DNA from: Ruminococcus sp.
GTDB taxonomy: Bacteria > Bacillota > Clostridia > Oscillospirales > Acutalibacteraceae
Length of the DNA stretch: 63,299 nt
NCBI GenBank assembly: GCA_017405065.1
Contig: JAFRBD010000089.1
Span: forward strand, 1 to 63,299
Direction of reading: 5' to 3'
Shown here: positions 23,247-30,340 of the stretch, in pieces
Layout: each line of letters opens with the position of its first letter
How positions within the stretch are numbered: the stretch's first letter is position 1
Position numbers and translations under genes: made by a program
Notes under the pieces: model-generated
Told to the model about the DNA's origin: nothing
Databases searched by the model: none
The model's input: only the letters and a program-made list of their open reading frames with translations

Positions 23247-24524
23247 TTAACGGCCCCAGATCGGCACGTAATCGCTCTTCGGGCCCGCATTGCCGGGACG
23301 GCGCCATATCTCTTCAGTCGCGTATCGTACGGCGTCGATATGATGGTTATTCATATCGGGATAGCCGCTCATGATCTCACCGTCTCTCGTACGTTCGTAT
23401 TCGTAACCGAGAAATTCTCTCGCGGTATCGGGACAGCGCCGTTTATCAATCACGATCTCGTTCAAGCTCTGCAGCCATACCATAGAACGCTCGACGCTTC
23501 CTGGGCCTTTGATCGCCCCGAAACATTTAAGGCCGTATTTGTTATAGTCCGCTACGCTCTTCGGCTCTGCGCCGTCAGCAGTAATTCTGTCTTCCTTAGT
23601 TAAGCCGTGCTCCAGCAGCTTATCAGCGGTTTCTTTATTCCCGAGCTTGTTCGCGGTAAGCTCGTCAAAAATAAATAACTGTCGCTGCGCTGCGTTAAAG
23701 CAAACGCGATTAAAGGCCCAGGGGTCGGGAAAGTAGCCCCAGTCGACGCCGTTATATACGCGGTCGAAACCGGCGATCTCTTCGTCCGTGATTTCCCGAA
23801 TTGTAACGTTCTCGAATACGTCGCTGCCAGTGCCGACGGGAATACCGAGATATTCGTGTTGATATGCTTTCTCGTTCGTCTCTTTGAGGTATTCCGCTTC
23901 AGCGAGAAACTGCTCGCCGAGCCAGGAAGGCGGAGCTTCAAGGTATGTAGATTTGTGGCAAAGCCGGTCCGGACGTTCTTCTTGACTGTCGATATTCGCC
24001 CAGTTATCGCGGCTGATCGGCGGGTTATAACTCTCAAAGTTCCAAAACATCTCGCCGCCGCGCATTGTAGATTGTAAAATCGTTCGGATCTCGGCTCGGC
24101 CGGCAAATTGGTCTTTTTCTTCAAAATGCGTGATTCCGATATACCCGAACGGTACTTTGATCGATTTGATCTTCATCGGGTCGTCTGCGCCGCGAAACAT
24201 GATCTTTTGCCCTGTCGGCTTATACGTAAGCTCCATCGGCGAGATCTTCGCGTCCCAATAGCTGGCCATGCCTAGTGCGGCTATACCCCATATATATTGC
24301 GCGTATACAGAATCGCGAATCGTGTTACCGACTTTGCGCAGCACGAGCGCGTGCACGTCCGGATGCTGAACGATCAGCAGCGGAACGAGCAAAGAAATAG
24401 CAGAGGACTTCAACGAGCCTCTGCCTCCTCCGAAATCGTAATGCGTATGTTTATGATCGAGCACGTCTCGCGCTACGCCGTAATACGACGGACCGAGAAC
24501 ACTCGAAAGCCGTACCTCAGACAT
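23247..24524 (-). CDS. Terminase large subunit (PBSX type)
   Basis: 425 residues. ATPase motifs: GGGRGSLKSS (Walker A, residues about 33-42) and GYIGITHFEEKDQF (Walker B with glutamates). The C-terminal nuclease has VYNGVDWGYFPDPWAFN, ITADGAEPKSVADYNKYGLK and MSGYPDMNNHHIDAVRYATE, with acidic residues at the metal site. It pumps and cuts DNA during packaging. It overlaps the small subunit by 8 bp. Confidence 0.93.
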   Translation of the reverse strand: MSEVRLSSVLGPSYYGVARDVLDHKHTHYDFGGGRGSLKSSAISLLVPLLIVQHPDVHALVLRKVGNTIRDSVYAQYIWGIAALGMASYWDAKISPMELTYKPTGQKIMFRGADDPMKIKSIKVPFGYIGITHFEEKDQFAGRAEIRTILQSTMRGGEMFWNFESYNPPISRDNWANIDSQEERPDRLCHKSTYLEAPPSWLGEQFLAEAEYLKETNEKAYQHEYLGIPVGTGSDVFENVTIREITDEEIAGFDRVYNGVDWGYFPDPWAFNRVCFNAAQRQLFIFDELTANKLGNKETADKLLEHGLTKEDRITADGAEPKSVADYNKYGLKCFGAIKGPGSVERSMVWLQSLNEIVIDKRRCPDTAREFLGYEYERTRDGEIMSGYPDMNNHHIDAVRYATEEIWRRPGNAGPKSDYVPIWGR

Positions 24525-24948
24525 CTACGATCACCTTGACGCCTTCGTCCTCCTTCTTTGGCGTAACCGGTACGAACTTATCGATTACGATGCCCATCGC
24601 GATCGCGATCGAATTAACGGACGCTTTTTGCAGTTTTACGGGATCTTTTATCGCTTCGAGCGCAAGAAGTACGAATTCTTGCGCGCTTTGCTTTTTTTCG
24701 TCGAGAAAATCGAGCATGTCTTTGGTATTTTGCTCCTTTTTCTCAGCAGCGGCTTTTATCGCGTCCGGATTTGTCTGCAAGATCCTCTGCACGCTCGACG
24801 TCGAAGTCCCGTATTTCTCGGCAAGCTTTCTCATCGACATTCCGCTGACGCGATCCGCGATCAATAATTTCTTTTGTCCGTCCGTCAGCAAAAGACAGCC
24901 CCTCCTCTGCCTGTATTCCCTGCCGTGCCTTTTTACGCCAGGAGGCAT
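24517..24948 (-). CDS. Terminase small subunit
   Basis: 143 residues as read from ATG 24948, with a helix-turn-helix (LIADRVSGMSMRKLAEKYGT, STSSVQRIL) for DNA recognition and a helical C-terminus. The first 19 residues are basic and unlike the family. A TTG at 24891, preceded by GGAGG, would start LTDGQKKLL-like and may be the real start. It recognises the packaging site, which is not identified here. Confidence 0.75.
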   Translation of the reverse strand: MPPGVKRHGREYRQRRGCLLLTDGQKKLLIADRVSGMSMRKLAEKYGTSTSSVQRILQTNPDAIKAAAEKKEQNTKDMLDFLDEKKQSAQEFVLLALEAIKDPVKLQKASVNSIAIAMGIVIDKFVPVTPKKEDEGVKVIVDV

Positions 24949-24953
24949 AACGT

Positions 24954-24977
24954 AAAAAAGCAGGCCTCACTGCCTGC
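24954..24977 (-). terminator. Terminator-like hairpin between promoter and terminase
   Basis: Stem GCAGGC / GCCTGC (extended, AGTGAG loop region) followed on the minus strand by TTTTTT. It lies after the -10 box at 24993 and before the terminase small-subunit start, so it would stop transcription unless overridden. Confidence 0.65.
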
Positions 24978-24992
24978 CGATTTCACAATAGC

Positions 24993-24998
24993 ATTATA
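24993..24998 (-). promoter_or_regulatory. Likely late promoter -10 box
   Basis: A perfect TATAAT on the minus strand, 45 bp before the annotated terminase start. The -35 region (TGTAAA at 17-bp distance) is weak, which suits an activator such as the sigma-like regulator encoded nearby. This is inferred, not shown. Confidence 0.5.
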
Positions 24999-25044
24999 AC
25001 GCGGGTACACGTCGCTTTACATGGCTAGAAAAACGAATATTCAA

Positions 25045-25292
25045 AAGGTAGCAGAAGTAGCAGTGTAGCGCATTTTCCTTATATAGGTTTAATATTGCGT
25101 TTAGAGAGGAAAATTTATTTTTTCCTCTCTAAACTGTGTTATAAAAGTCCTTAGGAAAAAACTGCTGATACTGCTACTTTGAGCCTCTAAGGCTTGCGGT
25201 ATCTGACTTTTTTGGGTAGCAGGTTTCTGCTACTTCTGCTACCTTCTGCTACCTTTCGCTACCTTCAAGTTTTTGAACTATATTCGTTTTTT
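25045..25292. repeat. Right copy of the twin structured repeat
   Basis: Matches 411-650 in order and spacing (see that entry). Here the inner stem is longer: GTTTAGAGAGGAAAA pairs with TTTTCCTCTCTAAAC over 15 bp. The outer arms are GTAGCAG and CTGCTAC with TTTTCCT/AGGAAAA. GGTAGCAG/CTGCTACC hairpin and CTTCTGCTAC units lie at 25215-25254. It follows the XRE gene of the early operon and precedes the late promoter. The tail of the repeat overlaps the end of the XRE gene. Confidence 0.85.
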
Positions 25293-25621
25293 TCTTCCCA
25301 AAAATGAATAACGTCGCCGATCGCCTTAATATCAAAGGCCGTTCCGATCTCTTTTCCGTTAGCGTAAACGATATAAAGCTCGCGGATATGATCGTATTTT
25401 ACTCTGTATTCCACGTACTTTTTCACCTCCCGTCCGATGTATTCGTCGATCGAAATGTTAAGCGCGTCCGCTAAAAGAACAACCGTTGCGAGCTGCCCCT
25501 GGCGGTAATCGTTTTCTAAAACGCTAATCGTTTTCGGCTCCACGCGGGCTTTCGCCGCGAGGTCTCGGATAGTCAATCCGGCGCGCTCTCTGGCATGTTT
25601 CATCGCCGCCCCTTGCGTCAT
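25265..25621 (-). CDS. XRE-family regulator with C-terminal domain
   Basis: 118 residues from MTQGAAMKHARERAGLTIRD; GGAGGGG lies six bases before. An upstream ORF start is rejected because it overlaps the zinc-finger gene in another frame. The N-terminal HTH (LTIRDLAAKARVEPKTISVL) is followed by a small beta-rich domain (YRVKYDHIRELYIVYANGKE). It is the last gene of the early operon, directly before the structured repeat. Likely a prophage regulator; target unknown. Confidence 0.75.
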   Translation of the reverse strand: MTQGAAMKHARERAGLTIRDLAAKARVEPKTISVLENDYRQGQLATVVLLADALNISIDEYIGREVKKYVEYRVKYDHIRELYIVYANGKEIGTAFDIKAIGDVIHFWEEKNEYSSKT

Positions 25622-25839
25622 TTTAAGCCCCTCCCTCGGCACCCGCAGCTGATTCGTTTGCCGTTCCGAAGAGCAGTTGCCCGGGCGTCCGTAAGCGTAC
25701 CGCAAGCGCACCGGCAGCGCCACACCGCACCGCACATCGAATAATCGCACCGTTCGATCACAGTCAGGTAGCCGAACGTCTGCCCGGCGAGGTCTTCGCA
25801 AGGCGCCTGTTCGCGTTTTACGTACTTAGCCGAGACCAT
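25618..25839 (-). CDS. Zinc-finger DNA-binding-type small protein
   Basis: 73 residues with cysteines in WRCRCACGTLTDARATALRN and SCGC, plus DLAGQTFGYLTVIERCDYSM. The pattern is that of short proteins around phage homing or regulatory genes that resemble AP2/NUMOD-associated zinc ribbons. Function unknown. ATGA coupled with the XRE gene. Confidence 0.65.
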   Translation of the reverse strand: MVSAKYVKREQAPCEDLAGQTFGYLTVIERCDYSMCGAVWRCRCACGTLTDARATALRNGKRISCGCRGRGLK

Positions 25840-26278
25840 TGGCGTTCTCCTTCATAGCGGCAAGACCGTTCTTATGCAGGCGCAGTACCCAGCGGTAAGC
25901 GTAGTGCATGTTATAGGCGATCTCTTCCCAGCTCATGCCGGACAGATACCGGGCTTCCAGGACGGCGCGCTGCGTCTGATTCGGTACGAGCTCGAAGATC
26001 GCGTCGGCGACTTCGTGCTGCAGCCGAAGCATGCGAATGATCTCCTCCTCGATCTCCTGCGTAAGTGCCGTGATCTCGATTGCGCAGTTGCCGATTTTAT
26101 CGCTCGGTCCGGTATACGCGGAAACGGGCTTGACCGAGGACGTTATTTGTATGCTGATCTGCCGCAGGTGATCAATGCGCTGCTTCTTGACTTTGATACG
26201 CTGCTCGAGCTTGAAGCACTGCCCTAAGAACGACCGCGGATCGGCCGCGATCATTTCGAGGTTTTCTTGAGATACCAC
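25826..26278 (-). CDS. DUF1492/ArpU-like late sigma-type regulator
   Basis: 150 residues: helical N-terminal half (GQCFKLEQRIKVKKQRIDHL), then a C-terminal sigma-region-4-like HTH (AVLEARYLSGMSWEEIAYNM, YRWVLRLHKNGLAAM). Proteins of this kind are found just before terminase in clostridial phages and act as late transcription activators. It may drive the promoter at 24993. Overlaps neighbours. Confidence 0.7.
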   Translation of the reverse strand: MVSQENLEMIAADPRSFLGQCFKLEQRIKVKKQRIDHLRQISIQITSSVKPVSAYTGPSDKIGNCAIEITALTQEIEEEIIRMLRLQHEVADAIFELVPNQTQRAVLEARYLSGMSWEEIAYNMHYAYRWVLRLHKNGLAAMKENANGLG

Positions 26279-26457
26279 GGGGCGCCCTCCTTTCTTTTCG
26301 CGTCTTTAGCTTTTTCATACGCCCGCATGCAGTTCCAGCCGCAGAAGTAAAGCGTACGGTCCGGCTCTTTGATCTTATAGGTCCAGGTCTCGAACGCGAG
26401 CGAGCCGAACTGCTTCTTGCAGCTTGGGCATACCCGCAAATATCCTCCGTTCGGCAT
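26251..26457 (-). CDS. Zinc-ribbon small protein
   Basis: 68 residues with CPSC (about 10-13) and an FCGWNC pair (about 38-43), typical of a zinc ribbon. It is basic at the C-terminus (KAKDAKRKEGAPWYLKKTSK). It overlaps the sigma-like gene by 28 bp and shares a TAATG overlap with the preceding small membrane ORF. Function unknown. Confidence 0.65.
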   Translation of the reverse strand: MPNGGYLRVCPSCKKQFGSLAFETWTYKIKEPDRTLYFCGWNCMRAYEKAKDAKRKEGAPWYLKKTSK

Positions 26458-26573
26458 TACCGGTCCTCCTTATAATAGTCGTCCGCGTCCGTACCGTAAT
26501 TTGCGGCGACTGCAAGAAAGGCGCCGACCGCACCGATCAGCACGCCGATGATAAAAGCAGTAACCGCTGTCAT
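26457..26573 (-). CDS. 38-aa membrane protein (DUF3789-like)
   Basis: ORF starting MTAVTAFIIGVLIGAVGAFL, with a single hydrophobic segment (residues 4-22) and an acidic C-terminus ending YYKEDR. Its TAA overlaps the next ATG (TAATG). Tiny membrane proteins of this type occur in clostridial phages. Function unknown. Confidence 0.55.
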   Translation of the reverse strand: MTAVTAFIIGVLIGAVGAFLAVAANYGTDADDYYKEDR

Positions 26574-26764
26574 ACGTATTCCCCTTTTCTTAATTGACCT
26601 TTTAACTTTTCGTTATAGCAGTCTACACATATTTCTTGTGTATGTCTTTCAGGAATAAGCGGTGCTATATTTACCCAATCTTCCTTTGCTCCAATGTCAA
26701 TTTTAATAATAAACCAGGACATCATTTCTTTACCGCATGTATCACATTTATGAACAATCATCAC
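26570..26764 (-). CDS. Zinc-ribbon small protein
   Basis: 64 residues with CDTC (about 7-10) and CVDC (about 47-50), the two halves of a zinc knuckle. Coupled to the genes on both sides. Function unknown. Confidence 0.65.
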   Translation of the reverse strand: MMIVHKCDTCGKEMMSWFIIKIDIGAKEDWVNIAPLIPERHTQEICVDCYNEKLKGQLRKGEYV

Positions 26765-27231
26765 TCGCCCTCCTCTGCCTTGACTATGTGTTTGCCGCTA
26801 TGCGTTCCAGTCCACCGTAAGTTCCCTGCTGTATCAACGTATTTGTTGTATACTTCTTCGCTGTGAGCAACAGCGCAAGTTACAGCGCCACCGCATTTTA
26901 TGGTCGCGGACAACTTTGAATCCTCTGCCGGGATGATGGTGGGAGCGTCCATTAGCATCTGCTGAACAGGCCACCATTCCGTACAGTTTTCACCGCCGCT
27001 TTTGAACGAGAACGAGAAGTCACGACCATGCTCATCTGCGGCCTTTTCTTCTTTTTCAAACCGTTCTAACAGCGCATCCGCATCAATCAGCCTCCCATGC
27101 GGCGGGAGTTCGTACGCTTCCGCAACTTGCATCCCCGTCTCTGTGTCAAAGACAAGCCCGTTGTACTTGACAGTAATAGTGTAACTTTCCCGTTCAGTCG
27201 GCATCTCCATGCCCTTGATGTAAACGCTCAT
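26761..27231 (-). CDS. Conserved-type phage protein, 156 aa
   Basis: Starts MSVYIKGMEMPTERESYTIT (the ORF start 37 codons upstream lies in the Lar gene and is rejected). Includes YELPPHGRLIDADALLERFE, a phrase I recognise from many gut clostridial phage proteins without known function, and a middle WWPVQQMLMDAPTII. Overlaps its neighbours, so it is in the operon. Confidence 0.65.
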   Translation of the reverse strand: MSVYIKGMEMPTERESYTITVKYNGLVFDTETGMQVAEAYELPPHGRLIDADALLERFEKEEKAADEHGRDFSFSFKSGGENCTEWWPVQQMLMDAPTIIPAEDSKLSATIKCGGAVTCAVAHSEEVYNKYVDTAGNLRWTGTHSGKHIVKAEEGE

Positions 27232-27443
27232 TCTGCCCTCCTGTTCCACTTTTGGATAGCCATAGCTTCGGCTGTGCCTAACTCTCCTTGATGTTCCGAA
27301 ACATAGAAAATCTTGGGCGTTCTTATACCGCAAGAACAACACATAACGATTACATACGGCTCAGTTGCGAAAGCGTCTTCGCGTTCTGCGTATGACAGTC
27401 TTGCTTCTCTCCCACAAAACGGGCAAGGTTTAAGTTCGCTCAT
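27228..27443 (-). CDS. Lar-family restriction-alleviation-type protein
   Basis: 71 residues: MSELKPCPFCGREARLSYAE, CCSCGI, ending AIQKWNRRAE. The double zinc-knuckle plus the C-terminal WNRR is the pattern of the Lar family, named after a Rac prophage protein that reduces restriction. Real anti-restriction activity here is unproven. Confidence 0.75.
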   Translation of the reverse strand: MSELKPCPFCGREARLSYAEREDAFATEPYVIVMCCSCGIRTPKIFYVSEHQGELGTAEAMAIQKWNRRAE

Positions 27444-28381
27444 GTTTTTACCTCCTTACTTAGCTCATACTTTTTTCTTAGTTCGTAACTCTCTTTGAAA
27501 ACATTCATGCAGAGCTTATAGCACTGCGGCTCGTACTGTTTCATAAGTTCGAGCTCGCGCCAAAGATTTTGGCCGAACGGGCAGCCGACGCAGCCTGTAC
27601 GCCGAAGGCCCCAAACTTCGTAACAGTCGGAATATCGAATACCTGCGGAACGCTTAAACTCATATTTTTCATCGTCCGTCCAAAACCAAAGCGGCATATA
27701 ATGATCGAGGCCGTGCGACGTTTCAAAACAACTACTATGCGCGCCAACGCGGCTACCGCCTTCAGATTTTCGCTCGCCGGTAATATAAAGATCGCAGTTT
27801 ACGCTCTTCTGGTAGGCGATTAAAACGCCTTTCTTTGATCGAAGACAGCATTCTGCGGAGATCTTCGTTTTAGGCTTTTCCTTAATTAGAAAGGCTTTCA
27901 AGCCGGTATTCCAATCGATATTGTAACGGCTCTTCTCGCCGAAGTCGTTTGTCCACCAGCGGCAGCCTACTTTACAGCGCGGATATTTTTCCGGCCAAAG
28001 CTCCGCAAAGGGCTTATCCTCATAGGCGAACTTATGCTTTTGAAGTCTCTGCATATAGTCGCTGACTTGTTTCGAAACAAATGGGACGCCATAAGTCTTT
28101 ACCGCGACGGGGATCGGCATGCCGCGAAGCTCGATGATCTCTATGTCATATCGGTCTCTCAGGTCTTGAAGATGCTGCAGCGTCGCGCGGTATTCGATAC
28201 CGGTATTGGCGAAAATGAAATGGATCCTCGGCAAATACTCGCGAAAATACGTCGCGATCAGATGCACGATAATATCGCTGTCGGAGCCGCCGGAAACGGA
28301 GACGCAAATGCTTTTATGTGTTCGTAGCAAATACGCCAGTTTACCGATCGTATTATTAACTCTTATTTCGTAGCTGTTCAT
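27440..28381 (-). CDS. Phosphoadenosine-phosphosulfate-reductase-like PP-loop protein
   Basis: 313 residues from MNSYEIRVNNTIGKLAYLLR. The PP-loop SVSGGSDSDI lies near residue 30, and Cys-rich motifs CRWWTN, AECCL and CVGCPFGQNL later resemble phage and DndC-type sulfotransfer PP-loop enzymes that carry an iron-sulfur cluster. Such enzymes may activate sulfur for DNA or RNA modification. No Dnd partner is seen, so the substrate is unknown. The upstream ORF start is rejected for the one giving ATG overlap with 28378. Confidence 0.75.
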   Translation of the reverse strand: MNSYEIRVNNTIGKLAYLLRTHKSICVSVSGGSDSDIIVHLIATYFREYLPRIHFIFANTGIEYRATLQHLQDLRDRYDIEIIELRGMPIPVAVKTYGVPFVSKQVSDYMQRLQKHKFAYEDKPFAELWPEKYPRCKVGCRWWTNDFGEKSRYNIDWNTGLKAFLIKEKPKTKISAECCLRSKKGVLIAYQKSVNCDLYITGERKSEGGSRVGAHSSCFETSHGLDHYMPLWFWTDDEKYEFKRSAGIRYSDCYEVWGLRRTGCVGCPFGQNLWRELELMKQYEPQCYKLCMNVFKESYELRKKYELSKEVKT

Positions 28382-28701
28382 ATTTGTAGTCCTTGCATAT
28401 TCGCACCGCACTTAGGGCAATAATTTACTTTTGTCGGCACTTCTCGTACGCTTACTTCTGTAAAAACCTCACCACAAACAGAGCATTCAATCGCATATCC
28501 GGGCTCGCCATCGTAAAGAATAAACTTATGCGCAATCCATTCTCCGTGCGCCATAGGCCGAGCATCGGTCGTCGGAATAGCTGATAGCCTTTCATATTTT
28601 GGGCAAGGCTCCCCGCAAAAATAATCTGGCTTATTGCTATGAAGAGAGCAACCTCGGCAAAGTTCTGTTAAAACTGCAGCGCGTTCAACAAGATCTCTCA
28701 T
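28378..28701 (-). CDS. Zinc-ribbon phage protein, 107 aa
   Basis: 107 residues with N-terminal Cys residues (CRGCSLHSNKPDYFCGEPCP) and a C-terminal zinc ribbon (CSVCGEVF, YCPKCGANM). This arrangement recurs in gut phages near replication genes. No function known. ATGA overlaps on both sides. Confidence 0.7.
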   Translation of the reverse strand: MRDLVERAAVLTELCRGCSLHSNKPDYFCGEPCPKYERLSAIPTTDARPMAHGEWIAHKFILYDGEPGYAIECSVCGEVFTEVSVREVPTKVNYCPKCGANMQGLQI

Positions 28702-30059
28702 TTTTGCACCTCCTGAATTCTTGCTTTTACGGCTTCGAGAAGCGCGTTCTGCTGCTCCTCTTTCGGCAAAAGCGTACTGTCGAGCACGGCGGCGTCGAGA
28801 GTGTCTTTCGCTAAAATATGGTGAATCAAAACGACCTGTTTTTGCCCCGGCCGGTGCAGGCGCTTATTCGCCTGCTGATAGTACTCCAAGTTGTTTGTCG
28901 GGCCGTACCATATAATGATATGCCCGCCCTCCTGGAGGTTGAGCCCGTGGCCCGCGCTTGCGGGATGCGCCAGCAGAATCGGAATCTCGCCTCTGTTCCA
29001 CCGAGCTACCGCGCCTTCATCTTTGATCGAGACGGCTTCAGGGTAGCGGGCCAGGATCCGGCGCAGCTCGTGCTTATAGTTATAGAACACGAGCACGGGC
29101 TGGCCGTTTGCTTCTTCGATTAGCTGGTCGAGGACTTGCAGCTTTTCGTCGTGAAAATCCTTCGCTACGCCGTTCTCGTCGTATACGGCGCCGCCCGCGA
29201 GCTGCAGGAGCTTAGACCGGAGGACCGCCGCAGTTGCGCCGTCAATATCGCCGTCGGCAAAAGGCAAAATCGCCTCTTTTTCAAGCTTTTTGTACGTTTC
29301 TTTGGCTTTTTCGCTTAAAGCAAACTCATGCCGCACGAATCGGCGCTCCGGAAGATCAAGGTATTCTTTCGAGTCGAGACTGATACATAAACCGGAAAGC
29401 TTTTTGTATATTTCTTTCGTAGCGCCGAGTCTCGGTTTCCAAGAATAGACGATATGTCCATTTCGTTTATCCGGCAGAAAGTACTCTTCTCGATAACCTG
29501 TCAGCGTTCGCCCGAGAGCTTTACCTTCGTCCAGCAGATACGCTTGCGGCCATAAATCGAGAAGGCCGTTCGGCGCAGGCGTACCTGTGAGGCCGACGAT
29601 CCGATGGATATACGGCCTCACTCGTTTAAGCGCGCGGAAGCGCTGCGCTTTACTTGACTTAAAGGATGAGAGCTCGTCGATTACGACCATATCGAACGGC
29701 CAATCTCGTTTGAAGTAATTGACCAGCCAGACAACGTTTTCCCGATTGATGATATAAATATCAGCCGGAACGTCTAAAGCTCGAATACGGGCCTCCTGGG
29801 AGCCCAGAACGAGAGAATACGTCAGGTCTTTCAGATGATCCCATTTTTTGATCTCCGCGGGCCAGGTATCTTCGGCCGGTTTTAAGGGCGCGATCACAAG
29901 AACGTTACGGGCGTCGAAATAATCCTGCAGAAGCTCGGAAATTGCGGTCAGCGTGATTACCGTTTTGCCCATGCCCATATCCAAAAATACGCCCGCTGCG
30001 CTATGGGATATAATGAATTGTTTCGTAAAAGCCTGATATTCAAAAGGCTCGTATTTCAC
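28698..30059 (-). CDS. SNF2-type DEAD/DEAH-box helicase
   Basis: 453 residues. Motif I FLDMGMGKTVITL (about 24-36), motif II VIDELSSFKSS, motif III GLTGTPAPNG, and C-terminal motifs PVLVFYNYKHEL, GHGLNLQEGGHIIIWYGPTN and QANKRLHRPGQ for the second RecA fold. This belongs to the phage SNF2 group often paired with a VRR nuclease. It translocates on duplex DNA, probably in replication or repair. It overlaps the VRR-NUC gene by 4 bp. Confidence 0.9.
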   Translation of the reverse strand: MKYEPFEYQAFTKQFIISHSAAGVFLDMGMGKTVITLTAISELLQDYFDARNVLVIAPLKPAEDTWPAEIKKWDHLKDLTYSLVLGSQEARIRALDVPADIYIINRENVVWLVNYFKRDWPFDMVVIDELSSFKSSKAQRFRALKRVRPYIHRIVGLTGTPAPNGLLDLWPQAYLLDEGKALGRTLTGYREEYFLPDKRNGHIVYSWKPRLGATKEIYKKLSGLCISLDSKEYLDLPERRFVRHEFALSEKAKETYKKLEKEAILPFADGDIDGATAAVLRSKLLQLAGGAVYDENGVAKDFHDEKLQVLDQLIEEANGQPVLVFYNYKHELRRILARYPEAVSIKDEGAVARWNRGEIPILLAHPASAGHGLNLQEGGHIIIWYGPTNNLEYYQQANKRLHRPGQKQVVLIHHILAKDTLDAAVLDSTLLPKEEQQNALLEAVKARIQEVQK

Positions 30060-30340
30060 AATACTTCGTCCTCCATTCGTCGTCGAAAATCTTCGAAATC
30101 GTTAATAGTCCAGGCTATGCAACCTTTGACACGAAGCCAGTTCATAATCTTCTTTTGCTGCTTGCTGAGCCCGTTTTCTCGTCCTGGACGCTTGACTTCG
30201 ATAAAAACGATTCGTCCGTACGGCAAAACACAGATACGGTCCGGGACCCCAGGGCAGCCTGGGCTGACGAACTTAAACGCTCGCCCGCCCAGGCGCTTTA
30301 CGTATTCGCAGATCTTACGTTCGAGAGCCGATTCCGTCAT
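30056..30340 (-). CDS. VRR-NUC endonuclease
   Basis: 94 residues from MTESALERKICEYVKRLGGR; the start overlaps the VapE gene stop (ATGA), so the longer ORF is rejected. Motifs: GVPDRICVLPYGRIVFIEVK with the D..ExK catalytic core of VRR-NUC. It may act as a structure-specific nuclease beside the SNF2 helicase. Confidence 0.88.
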   Translation of the reverse strand: MTESALERKICEYVKRLGGRAFKFVSPGCPGVPDRICVLPYGRIVFIEVKRPGRENGLSKQQKKIMNWLRVKGCIAWTINDFEDFRRRMEDEVL

